Origin: an uncultured Gemmatimonadota bacterium
GTDB taxonomy: Bacteria > Gemmatimonadota > Gemmatimonadetes > Gemmatimonadales > GWC2-71-9
Direction of reading: 5' to 3'
Length of the DNA: 14,708 bases
Assembly: GCA_946480845.1 (NCBI GenBank)
Contig: CAMLLJ010000041.1
Span: forward strand, 1-14,708
A model generated the notes under the pieces. That model saw only the letters and a program-made list of their open reading frames with translations, was not told where the DNA came from and searched no databases. Positions 7,801 to 14,708 of this stretch are shown one piece after another; the stretch's first letter is position 1, and the number at the start of each line of letters is the position of its first letter. The translations under genes were made by a program, and so were the position numbers.

Positions 7801-10800
7801 TGGGATAGAGCAGGTGGCCGCCGAGCTGCTGGAAGAGCGCCGAGTCCGCGGGGGAGGCGCCGATGTCCTGCAGCTCCATCTGCGAGCGGGTCCAGGAGAG
7901 ATCGAAGGCGCGCTGGGCGCCGTAGAGGTCGTTGTAGCGGTCGGCCAGCTCGATGGCACGCTCGCGGGTCTCGCCCACCAGCGTGGTGAAGGCCACGCGC
8001 ACCGAGCGCCCGGCCGGCACGCGCACCTTCACCCGCAGGGCGAAGACCGGATCGAGCACCGCGCCGACGGTGCCGGAGAGTGCCGCGCCCGGTTCCATCG
8101 CGGCGGGCGAGGCGACGGTGCGCCCGCGCCCAACGAAGCGGGCGCGGTCGGTCTCCCAGCTGATGGCGCCGTCCTGGCCCCGCTCCACGGCGACCACGTG
8201 CGCGCACCAGATCCGGTTCTCCTTTGCGGAGCGGGGCCGCCGGCTCGCGAGGATCGCGGGGTGAGTCTCCAGCCACTCGGTCTCGACGAAGAGGTTGCCG
8301 AAGACCGGATGCGCGGCGTCGGACTCGGGGGGCGAGAGGACGATCTCGCCGTAGCTGGTCACCTCCAGCTCGCGCGCGCTCCAGGTGTGGTTGGTGAGCG
8401 TGATGCGCCGCACCTCGGCGTGGTCGTCGGGGACGACGGCGACCTCCATGCGCGTCTCGATGTCGCCGTCGCGGCGGTGGAAGCTGGCGCGGTCGGCGGC
8501 AAAGACGGCGTGGTACTGGTCCGCGGGCCGGCAGACGGGCTGGTAGGTGGCGGACCAGACGTCGCCGCTCTCGACGTCGCGGATGTAGCACCACTGGCCG
8601 TGGTGGTCGCGGGTCGCGTCGGCGCGCCAGCGGGTGACGGCGAGCTGCCCGTAGCGGCTGTATCCCGAGCCCGCGTTGGTGAGCATCACCGTGTAGGGCA
8701 GCGCGCCGAGCAGGGCGATGCCGGGCTGGCGGGTGTCGGGGGTGGTGAACTCGCGGACGGCGGGCCGTTCCCGCTCGCGCTCGCTCCGCTCCCGGGCCTC
8801 GCCGAAGGCCTCCGGCTGCGCGGCCTGCATGACGAAGCGCCGGGGGATGCGCTCGCCGAGCAGCAGCTCCGCCGAACGGACCAGCGTGTCGGCGTGGAAG
8901 CGGTCCTGCCAGCGGAGGCCGCGAAGCGCATTGCCAAGCGCGACGAGTCCCATGCCGATGTGGTGCGCCATGTACGCGTCCACCAGCGTGGGCCCTTCGT
9001 CGGGTCCCCGCCGGGTGTAGTCCACGGCATCGCGGAAGCCGTACGGGCCCAGGGCGCCGAGCCGCTCGAGCTGGGCGAGATTGGACATCGCCTCGCCGGG
9101 CTCGAACTGGAGCGCCAGGAGCGTCGCATAGGGCGCGATGACCAGGTCCTTGCTGAGGCCGCGCTTGAGGGCGAGGTCGGGGACGCCGAAGGCGCGGTAC
9201 TGGTAGGTGCCGTGCCGGTCGCGGACGTTGTACGCCGACTCGGACATCCCCCAGGGCGTGCCATGGTCCCTGCCGTAGGCGATATGCCGGGCGATGGCGC
9301 TCCGGTGCGTCTGGTCGAGCAGGGTGAACGGCAGCGAGCGCATGACCAGCATGGGCATCAGGTACTCGAACATGCTGCCGCTCCAGGAGACCAGCGCGGT
9401 GTCGCCGCCCTCGATCGTCAGGCTCCGGCCCAGGCGGAACCAGTGCTCCGGGGGCACGTCGTCCTTGGCGATGGCGACGAAGCTGGCGAGGCGGGCCTCC
9501 GAGGCCAGGAGGTCGTAGTACGAGTCGTCCAGCGTGCCGGTGGCCTCCTGGTAGCCGATGGAGAAGAGCTTGCGGCGCGAGTCGAAGACCAGGCTGAAGT
9601 CCATCGCCACGGCGTACTCGTGCGCGCGGTGGGCGAGCACGCGGAGCCGGGTGGCCTCCTCGTCGCGGTCGGCGGCCTCGGTGGCCACCGCGCCGAGGCG
9701 CTCGTCCGCGTGGCTCACCAGCCACGCGGACCACCAGCGGGCATCGGCGAGCGACTCGTCCGTGTCCTCGAGCGCGAGCGCGGCGGCCGCGGCACGCTCG
9801 CGCACCATGGCGATGGGCGGGGGCGCGGCGGGCGTGGCCGCCGCGTCGTTGAGCGCGGTGAGCGCGGCGCGCAGCTCGGTCACGGCGGCGGGCGCGCGCT
9901 TCCGCGGGATGGCGGCGAGCGCGATCTCCAGCGCCCCCTGCATGACGCCGGCCGCGGGCGCCGCCGGGGGCGGTGCCTCCGCCAGGGCGAGGCAGGCCTG
10001 CTTCACGGCGAGCAGGTGCCCGGCGAAGTTGCCGCTGTCCACCGTCGAGATGTAGGCGGGCTCGAGCACCTGCAGGTCGCGCAGGCCGTACCAGTTGTAG
10101 AAGTGCCCGCGGTAGCGGCGCATCCGCTCGAGGGTGCGGAAGACCAGCTCGAGCCGGTCGATCATCGACGCGGTGGTGATGAAGCCGAGGTCGCACGCGG
10201 TGACGGTGGACAGGAGCTGCAGGCCGATGTTGGTCGCCGAGGTGCGCGCCGCGACGACCGGCTCCGGGGTGCCCTGGAAGTTGTCGGGTGCGAGCCAGTG
10301 GGTCTCGGCGGACACGAACTGCTCGAAGAAGCGCCAATGGAGGAGGGCATAGCGCAGGGCCGACACGCGGTCGGCGAGGCCCAGGCGCAGCTCGGGCCGA
10401 GCTGGCGAGGCGGCGAGCAGGTTGACCACCGCGGGGGCGGACAGCCAGAACGCGACGACCGGCAGCGCCACGGGCAGCGAGCCGCCCCACCAGGCCGCGA
10501 GCCCGGCGGCAACGGCTACGACAGCGCCGCCCGCCATGCGGCGCCAGGCCTGCCGCTCGAGCCGCGACGCTGCCCGCTCGACCTGCGACGCCGACTGCCA
10601 CTGCAGCAGCAGCCGCCGGCTGGCCAGCAGCCGCCAGAGGGTGCGGACGATCGCGTCGGCGGAGAGCGCCGCCTGGTGGGCGAGGAAGAGCAGGGTGAGG
10701 CCGAGCTGCTGCACGCTGACCAGCGCGTCGCGTCCCACGGCGGCGTAATAGCCGCGCCAGGAGCCGTCGCGCGGCGGGTGGATCAGGGCGAGCACCAGGC

Positions 10801-13441
10801 CGAGCACCCAGGGCCAGGCCACGGCGCCGATCACCAGCGCCGTCCAGGCGAGCGCCGAGCCGGGCAGCACCGTCCACCCGGCCACCAGCAGCGCCACCCA
10901 GGCGATCTCGGTGAGGCTCCGGCGCAGGTTGTCGAGCACCTTCCAGCGCGAAATGGTGGAGAGCGGATTGGCCTGCCGGCCCGACGCCGACGGCACGCGC
11001 TTCCGCAGCCAGGGGATGAGCTGCCAGTCACCGCGGATCCAGCGGTGCTTGCGCCGCGCGTGGGTCAGGTAGCTGGCGGGGTACTCGTCGTACAGCTCGA
11101 CGTCGGTCACCAGCGCCGCGCGGGCAAAGGCGCCCTCGATCAGGTCGTGGCTCAGCAGGGCATCCTCGGGGAAGCGGCCGTGGGTGGCGCGCTCGAAGAC
11201 GGCCACGTCGTAGATCCCCTTCCCGGTGTAGCTCCCTTCGCCGTAGAGGTCCTGGTACACGTCGGACACGGCGGTCGTGTAGGGGTCCACCCCGGGGTGC
11301 CCCGAGTGGATGGCGGCGAAGCGCGTCCGGTAGGCGCTCGCGAGCGCCACGCCGACGCGGGGCTGCAGGATGCCGTACCCCCGGACCACGCGCCCGAGCG
11401 CCGGGTCGTAGACGGCGGTATTGAGCGGATGCGCCAGCGTGCCGATCAGGAGGGCGGCGGCGTCGTGCGGGAGGACGCTGTCGGAGTCGAGGGTGATGAC
11501 GTAGCGGACGTCGCGCAGGCCGCGGAGGTCGCCCACCACCGTCGAGAACGCGTCGGTGGCGCCGCCGCGGAGGAAGTGGTTGAAGCTCGCCAGCTTGCCG
11601 CGTTTCCGCTCCCAGCCCATCCAGGCGCCCTGCCGCTCGCTCCAGACCCGGGGGCGGTGGAAGAGGTAGAAGACCTGCTCGCCGCCGTCGCCGTAGGTGC
11701 GGTTGAGCGCCTCGATGCCCTCGACCGCCGCCGCGAGGATGGCGTCGTCGCCCGGCATGTGCTCGGCCGCGGCATCGGTGAAGTCACTGAGGATGACGAA
11801 GTGGAGGTTGGCCTCGCGGTTGGCGAGGTACTGCACCTCGAGGTGCTCGAGCTGCTCGCGCACCACCTCGACGCTGGGGAAGAGCGTCGGCACGGCGACG
11901 ACCGTGCGCAGCGCATCGGGGATGCCGTGCTCGCGCAGCTCCATCTTGGGGAGCCGGCGGGGCGGGAGCATCACGGTGAGGAGCTGGTTCACCGCGCTGA
12001 TGGCGATCTCGCTGGCCGGCACGAGCGACAGCAGCAGGAGGAGCGCCTGCGCCCCCGCCCCGGCCGGGCCGGCGACGGCGAAAAGCGCCGTCAGCAGGAG
12101 GGCCGTGATCAGCGCGATGCCGCCGAAGTACACGGTGTTGGGATGCCGGTGCAGGAAGCGGTCGATCCGCTCGTGCACGCCCTCCCGGTAGCCGGCGGCC
12201 TGCTCCAGCTCCCGGCGGCCGGCGTCGATCAGGAAATAGCCGACGTGCGCCTCGCGCGCGCCGTCGCCCTGGCGCGCGGCCGCGAGCGCCACCGCCTGCC
12301 GGGCCACTTCCTCCTCGGGCTGCCGCGACCGGCGCGCGATGTCCTCGACCACGTGGCGGTAGCGGTCGCGGGTGTCGAACGTCATGCGCACGTAGTGGCG
12401 GGAGGGATCCTCGCGGAGCACGGCCTCGGTGAGGCTCTGCGACTCGAAGAAGCGGTCCCAGTCGAGCCGGGCGATGCGCCGGAGGCTGGTGAGATGGTTG
12501 GCCATCATCACCTGGGTGAGCGCCAGCCGCTGGTTGGACCGGGAGACGGCGTCCTCGGGGGTGAGCGCCTCCTCGGCGATCCACTGCTCGAGCCAGAGCA
12601 GCTTGCGGAACTCGGCCTGGTAGGCGCGGAGCTGCTGATAGAGGCGGGCCACGAACATCGGGGTGAGCCGCGGATGGCGGTCGACGAACTCGCCGAGCGC
12701 GTCGGTCAGCGCCTTGGGCGACTCCTTGCTCGCCTCCTGCAGGCGCGCGGCCCAACGGTCGGCGCTCTCCGTTTCCTCCAGGCGCCGCATGACCCGGAGG
12801 GCGAGGCGGCGGATGTTCTCGACCAGCCCGATGCGCAGCATGGTGGGGATGGCCCAGAGCTCGCCCATGTTGAGCGGGGCGCCGTCCTGGAACTCGCGCA
12901 CGAAGAGGCCGATGTTCTCGACGTCGAGGTGGCCCTCGGTGTGGGCGATCAGCTCGATGGCCAGCTCGTAGACCCGCGGGTAGCCGGCCAGCGCGCCGTC
13001 GGCGAGCTTGGGCAGCTCCTGGTAATAGCTGCCCGGCAGGTTCTGCCGGATGTCGCGGATGTGCTCCTGGACCACGTAGAAATTGTCGAGCAGCCAGTCG
13101 CCGGCGGCGCTGATGTCCACCTCGCGGTCCGCGGCGTCGGTGAGGGCATCGCGCGCTTCCTCGAGGAGCGCCGCGGTCTCGCCGAGGCGGCGGAGCAGCG
13201 GCCCGATGTCGCGGGTGCCGAACCAGCGCCGGCGCGACGGCCGGGCCGGGACCTCGGCCACCCGCTGCCGGCGCGCCAGCGCGCGCGCGTGGCTCGCCAG
13301 GCCCTCGGCGCCGAGCAGCTCGCCGCGGAAGGGGCCGGCACGGCGGTCCTCGCCGCTCCGGCGCTCGCCGCCGGGCGCACCCCGCTCGAAGAGGCGGGCG
13401 AAGATTCCAGGTTTTTCGGGCGGGCGGAGAACAGTTGCCAC
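4883..13441 (-). CDS. ndvB: Cyclic beta-1,2-glucan synthase (NdvB/Cgs type)
   Basis: A 2852-residue inner-membrane enzyme that makes cyclic beta-1,2-glucan from UDP-glucose; length matches the 2800-2870 of NdvB/Cgs. Residues 1-430 are a helical cytoplasmic part. Membrane segments lie near 437-459, 464-489, 843-887, 905-925 and 970-1010. The GT84 catalytic region (about 515-810) has VAVPTLFPS, TLDSDS (650-655, Asp652/Asp654), HDLIEG (765-770) and RKHRWIRGDW (797-806), the RxxRW form of QxxRW. A central glycoamylase-like region (1112-1478; WYGLRDLQVLEPAY, SIGYQEATGTLDDSYYDLL, WGMSESAYNVRD) corresponds to the part linked to cyclisation (GH189). Two beta-sandwich GH94-type modules follow (about 1590-1830 and 2090-2350), then the GH94 barrel with GFRDQLQD (2399-2406), HWWHPQSGRGVRT (2437-2449) and GGDWNDGMN (2531-2539), expected to trim chain length. 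Pro/Ala-rich linkers lie at 1155-1212 and 2030-2055. The start is GTG at 13441, preceded by GAGG. All catalytic motifs look intact. Confidence 0.95.
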   Translation of the reverse strand: MATVLRPPEKPGIFARLFERGAPGGERRSGEDRRAGPFRGELLGAEGLASHARALARRQRVAEVPARPSRRRWFGTRDIGPLLRRLGETAALLEEARDALTDAADREVDISAAGDWLLDNFYVVQEHIRDIRQNLPGSYYQELPKLADGALAGYPRVYELAIELIAHTEGHLDVENIGLFVREFQDGAPLNMGELWAIPTMLRIGLVENIRRLALRVMRRLEETESADRWAARLQEASKESPKALTDALGEFVDRHPRLTPMFVARLYQQLRAYQAEFRKLLWLEQWIAEEALTPEDAVSRSNQRLALTQVMMANHLTSLRRIARLDWDRFFESQSLTEAVLREDPSRHYVRMTFDTRDRYRHVVEDIARRSRQPEEEVARQAVALAAARQGDGAREAHVGYFLIDAGRRELEQAAGYREGVHERIDRFLHRHPNTVYFGGIALITALLLTALFAVAGPAGAGAQALLLLLSLVPASEIAISAVNQLLTVMLPPRRLPKMELREHGIPDALRTVVAVPTLFPSVEVVREQLEHLEVQYLANREANLHFVILSDFTDAAAEHMPGDDAILAAAVEGIEALNRTYGDGGEQVFYLFHRPRVWSERQGAWMGWERKRGKLASFNHFLRGGATDAFSTVVGDLRGLRDVRYVITLDSDSVLPHDAAALLIGTLAHPLNTAVYDPALGRVVRGYGILQPRVGVALASAYRTRFAAIHSGHPGVDPYTTAVSDVYQDLYGEGSYTGKGIYDVAVFERATHGRFPEDALLSHDLIEGAFARAALVTDVELYDEYPASYLTHARRKHRWIRGDWQLIPWLRKRVPSASGRQANPLSTISRWKVLDNLRRSLTEIAWVALLVAGWTVLPGSALAWTALVIGAVAWPWVLGLVLALIHPPRDGSWRGYYAAVGRDALVSVQQLGLTLLFLAHQAALSADAIVRTLWRLLASRRLLLQWQSASQVERAASRLERQAWRRMAGGAVVAVAAGLAAWWGGSLPVALPVVAFWLSAPAVVNLLAASPARPELRLGLADRVSALRYALLHWRFFEQFVSAETHWLAPDNFQGTPEPVVAARTSATNIGLQLLSTVTACDLGFITTASMIDRLELVFRTLERMRRYRGHFYNWYGLRDLQVLEPAYISTVDSGNFAGHLLAVKQACLALAEAPPPAAPAAGVMQGALEIALAAIPRKRAPAAVTELRAALTALNDAAATPAAPPPIAMVRERAAAAALALEDTDESLADARWWSAWLVSHADERLGAVATEAADRDEEATRLRVLAHRAHEYAVAMDFSLVFDSRRKLFSIGYQEATGTLDDSYYDLLASEARLASFVAIAKDDVPPEHWFRLGRSLTIEGGDTALVSWSGSMFEYLMPMLVMRSLPFTLLDQTHRSAIARHIAYGRDHGTPWGMSESAYNVRDRHGTYQYRAFGVPDLALKRGLSKDLVIAPYATLLALQFEPGEAMSNLAQLERLGALGPYGFRDAVDYTRRGPDEGPTLVDAYMAHHIGMGLVALGNALRGLRWQDRFHADTLVRSAELLLGERIPRRFVMQAAQPEAFGEARERSERERERPAVREFTTPDTRQPGIALLGALPYTVMLTNAGSGYSRYGQLAVTRWRADATRDHHGQWCYIRDVESGDVWSATYQPVCRPADQYHAVFAADRASFHRRDGDIETRMEVAVVPDDHAEVRRITLTNHTWSARELEVTSYGEIVLSPPESDAAHPVFGNLFVETEWLETHPAILASRRPRSAKENRIWCAHVVAVERGQDGAISWETDRARFVGRGRTVASPAAMEPGAALSGTVGAVLDPVFALRVKVRVPAGRSVRVAFTTLVGETRERAIELADRYNDLYGAQRAFDLSWTRSQMELQDIGASPADSALFQQLGGHLLYPNSVVRAPAEELMRNTRGQEALWSHGISGDLPILLAMIDSSDGLPSVRQLLRAHYYWRTHGLTSDLVFLITLPPTYLQELGEELLATVRGSTEVGLIDQPGGVFIRRQDLLSPEDLTLLRTVARVHVVCDGVGLGALRDLPEGPEEYPPELEPKRALAPPAPRPLPLRAAPEPAPLTLFNGLGGLTAELDYEIRLRRAELPPAPWANVIANPAGGFIVSESGAGPAWAGNSFFFRLSPWRNDPVGDAPGDILYLRDEETGEIWSPTPSPIRHASPYTVRHGAGSSTFTHEHGGIETSLVLGVPPDDPVRIARLTITNHGSATRRLSLTSYVEWTLGVNPDRTREHVRTRYDRATQTVFARNWFDPTFAGQVAFSCMSAKLSSHTTDRREFLGRDGDLARPAALGRQALGEGSGLGQDPCAALQAPVRLAAGESATVVVLLGAADGEDAARALAARYRSPEAAAASVDAAVAAWHRRLGVIRVQTPDPSFDAILNRWTLYQALSCRMWARSAVYQSSGAFGFRDQLQDGMAFVYAEPEVTRAHLLTCAGRQFVEGDVQHWWHPQSGRGVRTKMTDDLVWLPYCADHYIRVTGDRAVLDAEAPYLRMRPLAEDEHEVYDLPQDSGETGTLYDHCVRALRRASTHGAHGLPLMGGGDWNDGMNRVGVEGKGESVWLAWFLVDTLRRFAALADARGDAAVAGECLATAQGYQEAIEHSAWDGAWYRRAYFDDGTPLGTSTAEECRIDSIAQSWSVISRAGDPERSATAMASLEEHLVRPDARLIMLLTPAFDRMEHDPGYIKGYLPGVRENGAQYTHAALWAVLATAVRGDGNRAFELFQMINPLTHARTPAEVGVYKVEPYVVCADVYTAEHHLGRGGWTWYTGSASWMYRVGIEAILGFRREADGLSLDPCVPREWKGFTLEYRHGETVYAIEVRNPAGTGRGVREVRMDGVVLPEGRIPLVDDGRRREVVVELG

Positions 13442-13450
13442 TGCGGCGGG

Positions 13451-13454
13451 CCTC
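13451..13454 (-). promoter_or_regulatory. Weak Shine-Dalgarno site of the glucan synthase
   Basis: GAGG on the minus strand lies nine bases before the GTG at 13441. It supports that start, since no ATG is nearby in frame. Confidence 0.5.
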
Positions 13455-13455
13455 G

Positions 13456-13476
13456 ATAGGGTGAGCTCACTCCTAT
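13456..13476. repeat. Inverted repeat at the TPR/glucan-synthase junction
   Basis: A perfect palindrome GTGAGCTCAC (13461-13470) is flanked by ATAGG on the left and TCCTAT on the right, extending the dyad to 10-11 bases per arm with one bulged base. In RNA read leftward it would fold as a stem with an AGCU loop. It covers the TPR gene's TAG stop (13475-13473) and ends just before the Shine-Dalgarno region of the next gene. No run of T follows on the minus strand, so it is not a classic terminator. It could be an operator, an mRNA-stability or attenuation hairpin, or chance. Confidence 0.5.
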
Positions 13477-14708
13477 TCTAGTCGAGCCGGGGCCTCCTCG
13501 CCGCCGAACAGCCGGCGCCAGTCGGGATTGGCCGCGAGCCCGGCAAAATCGGCGTACGCGGTGCCGTGGATCCAGGCGAACCCCTGGATGCCGAGGCGCA
13601 TCGCCTCGCTCATCGTCGCCACGGCGGCGGCGGTGTCACCCCGGATGGCGGCGAGCCGGGCCCGGTACACCATCATGGTGGTGCGCTCGTAGGGCGGGTC
13701 CGCGCCCAGCCGACGCTCGGCGTTGCGGGCGCCGAGGCGGGCGTCCACCAGCGCGGCGTAGCCGCGGTAGTCGATGCGGTCGGGGGCGTCCGCGACCAGC
13801 GACTCGAAATAGGGCTTCGCGTCGCCCCAGCGCCCGAGGTCGTAGAGCGCCGTGCCCATCCAGAGCCGGTGGTTCTGGTGCGCGGGCTCGCGCGCGAGCT
13901 GGTTGGCGAGCCAGCTCACCGCCCGCTCGAGCAGCCGCCGCGCGTCGTCGGCGTACCCGTGCGCCGCCAGCTCCTCGGCGGCGATCACCATGGCCCCTCC
14001 CTGCGACCAGTAGGTGTCGGGCGGGAGCGCGCTGGCTGCGTCGATCAGCGAATCGATGGCCGCGGCGTTGCCGGTGGCCGCGAGCGCGCGCGCTTCGAGC
14101 GCGAGCGGCACCCGGAGCGCGGGATGGCGTCGCTGCATCTCGCGCGCCGCCCCGCGCTCGAGCTCGTGCGCGCCGAGCAGGTGGTGCGCGTGGGCGAGCT
14201 GGGTCCAGTAGGAGGGCCAGCCGCGGATCGGGCCGCGGTCGGGGTCGAGCGAGCGCAGCGAGGCGAGCGCCTCGCGCGGACGGCCGAGCATCAGCGCCGT
14301 GAGCGCGAGATTGTACGGGGCCTGCGAACCGGGCGCCGCGGCCGCGGCACGCCGGATCACCGCGAGCGCGCGCCCGGCGTCGCCCTCGAGGTGCGCGGCC
14401 AGGTACTGGGCGAGCAGGTCGTGGTACTCGCTCAGCGCCATGCGGCGCCGGCGCACCTCGGCGAGAAGCGAGTCGGCGCGGGCGAACTCGTCGAGGTTGG
14501 ACCGCGCCAGCGCTTCGTACACCAGCGGCAGGGCGAAGGTGGTGTCGAGCGCGAAGGCGGCGTGGAACTCGGCCGCCGCGGCGCCGTAGTCCTGCGCGAG
14601 CTGGCGGGTAACGCCGCGGTCGAAGGCGCGGTACGCCTCGAAGGTGGGCGGCCGGTCGGCGACGCCGGGGACCACGCCGAGCCGCTCGTCGGCGCGCACG
14701 GCCATCGC
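13473..14708 (-). CDS. TPR-repeat protein, C-terminal part (5' end outside window)
   Basis: The visible 410-odd residues are alpha-helical and full of tetratricopeptide-like helix pairs, for example DYGAAAAEFHAAFALDTTFA (39-58), GDAGRALAVIRRAAAAAPGS (108-127), LGRPREALASLRSLDP (140-155), GYADDARRLLERAVSWL (250-266), LGRWGDAKPYFESLVADAP (290-308) and RGDTAAAVATMSEAMRLGI (355-373). The frame is open through the right edge, so the in-frame ATG at 14705 is probably internal. In Gemmatimonadota and related groups this kind of tail commonly follows a Ser/Thr kinase or winged-helix regulator domain with a membrane segment; that N-terminal part is not visible here. TPR domains bind partner proteins. 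The gene lies 31 bases upstream of the glucan synthase, same strand, so the two may share an mRNA. Stop codon is TAG. No signal peptide or membrane segment is visible in the part present. Confidence 0.8.
   Translation of the reverse strand, partial: AMAVRADERLGVVPGVADRPPTFEAYRAFDRGVTRQLAQDYGAAAAEFHAAFALDTTFALPLVYEALARSNLDEFARADSLLAEVRRRRMALSEYHDLLAQYLAAHLEGDAGRALAVIRRAAAAAPGSQAPYNLALTALMLGRPREALASLRSLDPDRGPIRGWPSYWTQLAHAHHLLGAHELERGAAREMQRRHPALRVPLALEARALAATGNAAAIDSLIDAASALPPDTYWSQGGAMVIAAEELAAHGYADDARRLLERAVSWLANQLAREPAHQNHRLWMGTALYDLGRWGDAKPYFESLVADAPDRIDYRGYAALVDARLGARNAERRLGADPPYERTTMMVYRARLAAIRGDTAAAVATMSEAMRLGIQGFAWIHGTAYADFAGLAANPDWRRLFGGEEAPARLE

Noticed and set aside
5325..10877. 1850-codon minus-strand open frame
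   Set aside because: Another frame inside the glucan synthase; its translation is Arg/Pro/Ala-rich with no recognisable domain.
5195..13459. Very long plus-strand open frame (2754 codons) as a gene
   Set aside because: It is the exact codon-on-codon complement of the glucan synthase, its translation is low-complexity (rich in Gly, Ala, Arg, Val, Glu, His) with no domain motif, and the minus strand carries clear enzyme motifs throughout.

Overview
This 14.7 kb window is very GC-rich and densely coded. Nine genes or gene fragments fill almost all of it, and the longest non-coding gap is 82 bases. Genomic GTG starts, 4-base GTGA stop/start overlaps, and the almost complete avoidance of TTA, CTA and TCA codons fit a high-GC soil or freshwater bacterium. 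The right-edge TPR protein resembles a type I associate with Gemmatimonadota, so that phylum is my best guess. This is inference; no rRNA or marker gene is present.

Layout from left to right. (1) Minus strand, 1-816: a Spy/CpxP-like periplasmic chaperone (373-816) is followed, overlapping, by an ECF sigma factor that runs off the left edge. Together they look like part of an envelope-stress module. (2) Minus strand, 899-3787: a compact four-gene set transcribed leftward. It holds a 100-residue unknown protein, a 206-residue unknown protein, an LigD-type polymerase/primase, and a stand-alone ATP-dependent DNA ligase that looks more like mycobacterial LigC than the ligase domain of LigD. The last three are joined by two GTGA overlaps. 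No Ku gene lies in the window, so the set may serve a LigC/Prim-Pol type of excision repair rather than classical end joining. (3) Plus strand, 3851-4870: a YpdA-family flavin/NADPH oxidoreductase (putative bacillithiol disulfide reductase) that has valine where the reported active-site cysteine of YpdA should be. It is divergent from the repair set and convergent with the next gene. (4) Minus strand, 4883-13441: one 8.6 kb gene for a 2852-residue cyclic beta-1,2-glucan synthase with GT84, central glycoamylase-like and C-terminal GH94 regions, apparently complete. (5) Minus strand, 13473 to the right edge: the C-terminal part of a TPR-rich protein, 31 bases upstream of the glucan synthase, with an inverted repeat at the junction.

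The repair set and the YpdA gene share a 63-base divergent intergenic region. The TPR gene and the glucan synthase are probably co-transcribed. I found no tRNA, rRNA, CRISPR array, insertion sequence or phage gene. The items most worth following up are the two unknown proteins coupled to the Prim-Pol/LigC pair, the cysteine-lacking YpdA, and the full-length cyclic glucan synthase in this setting.
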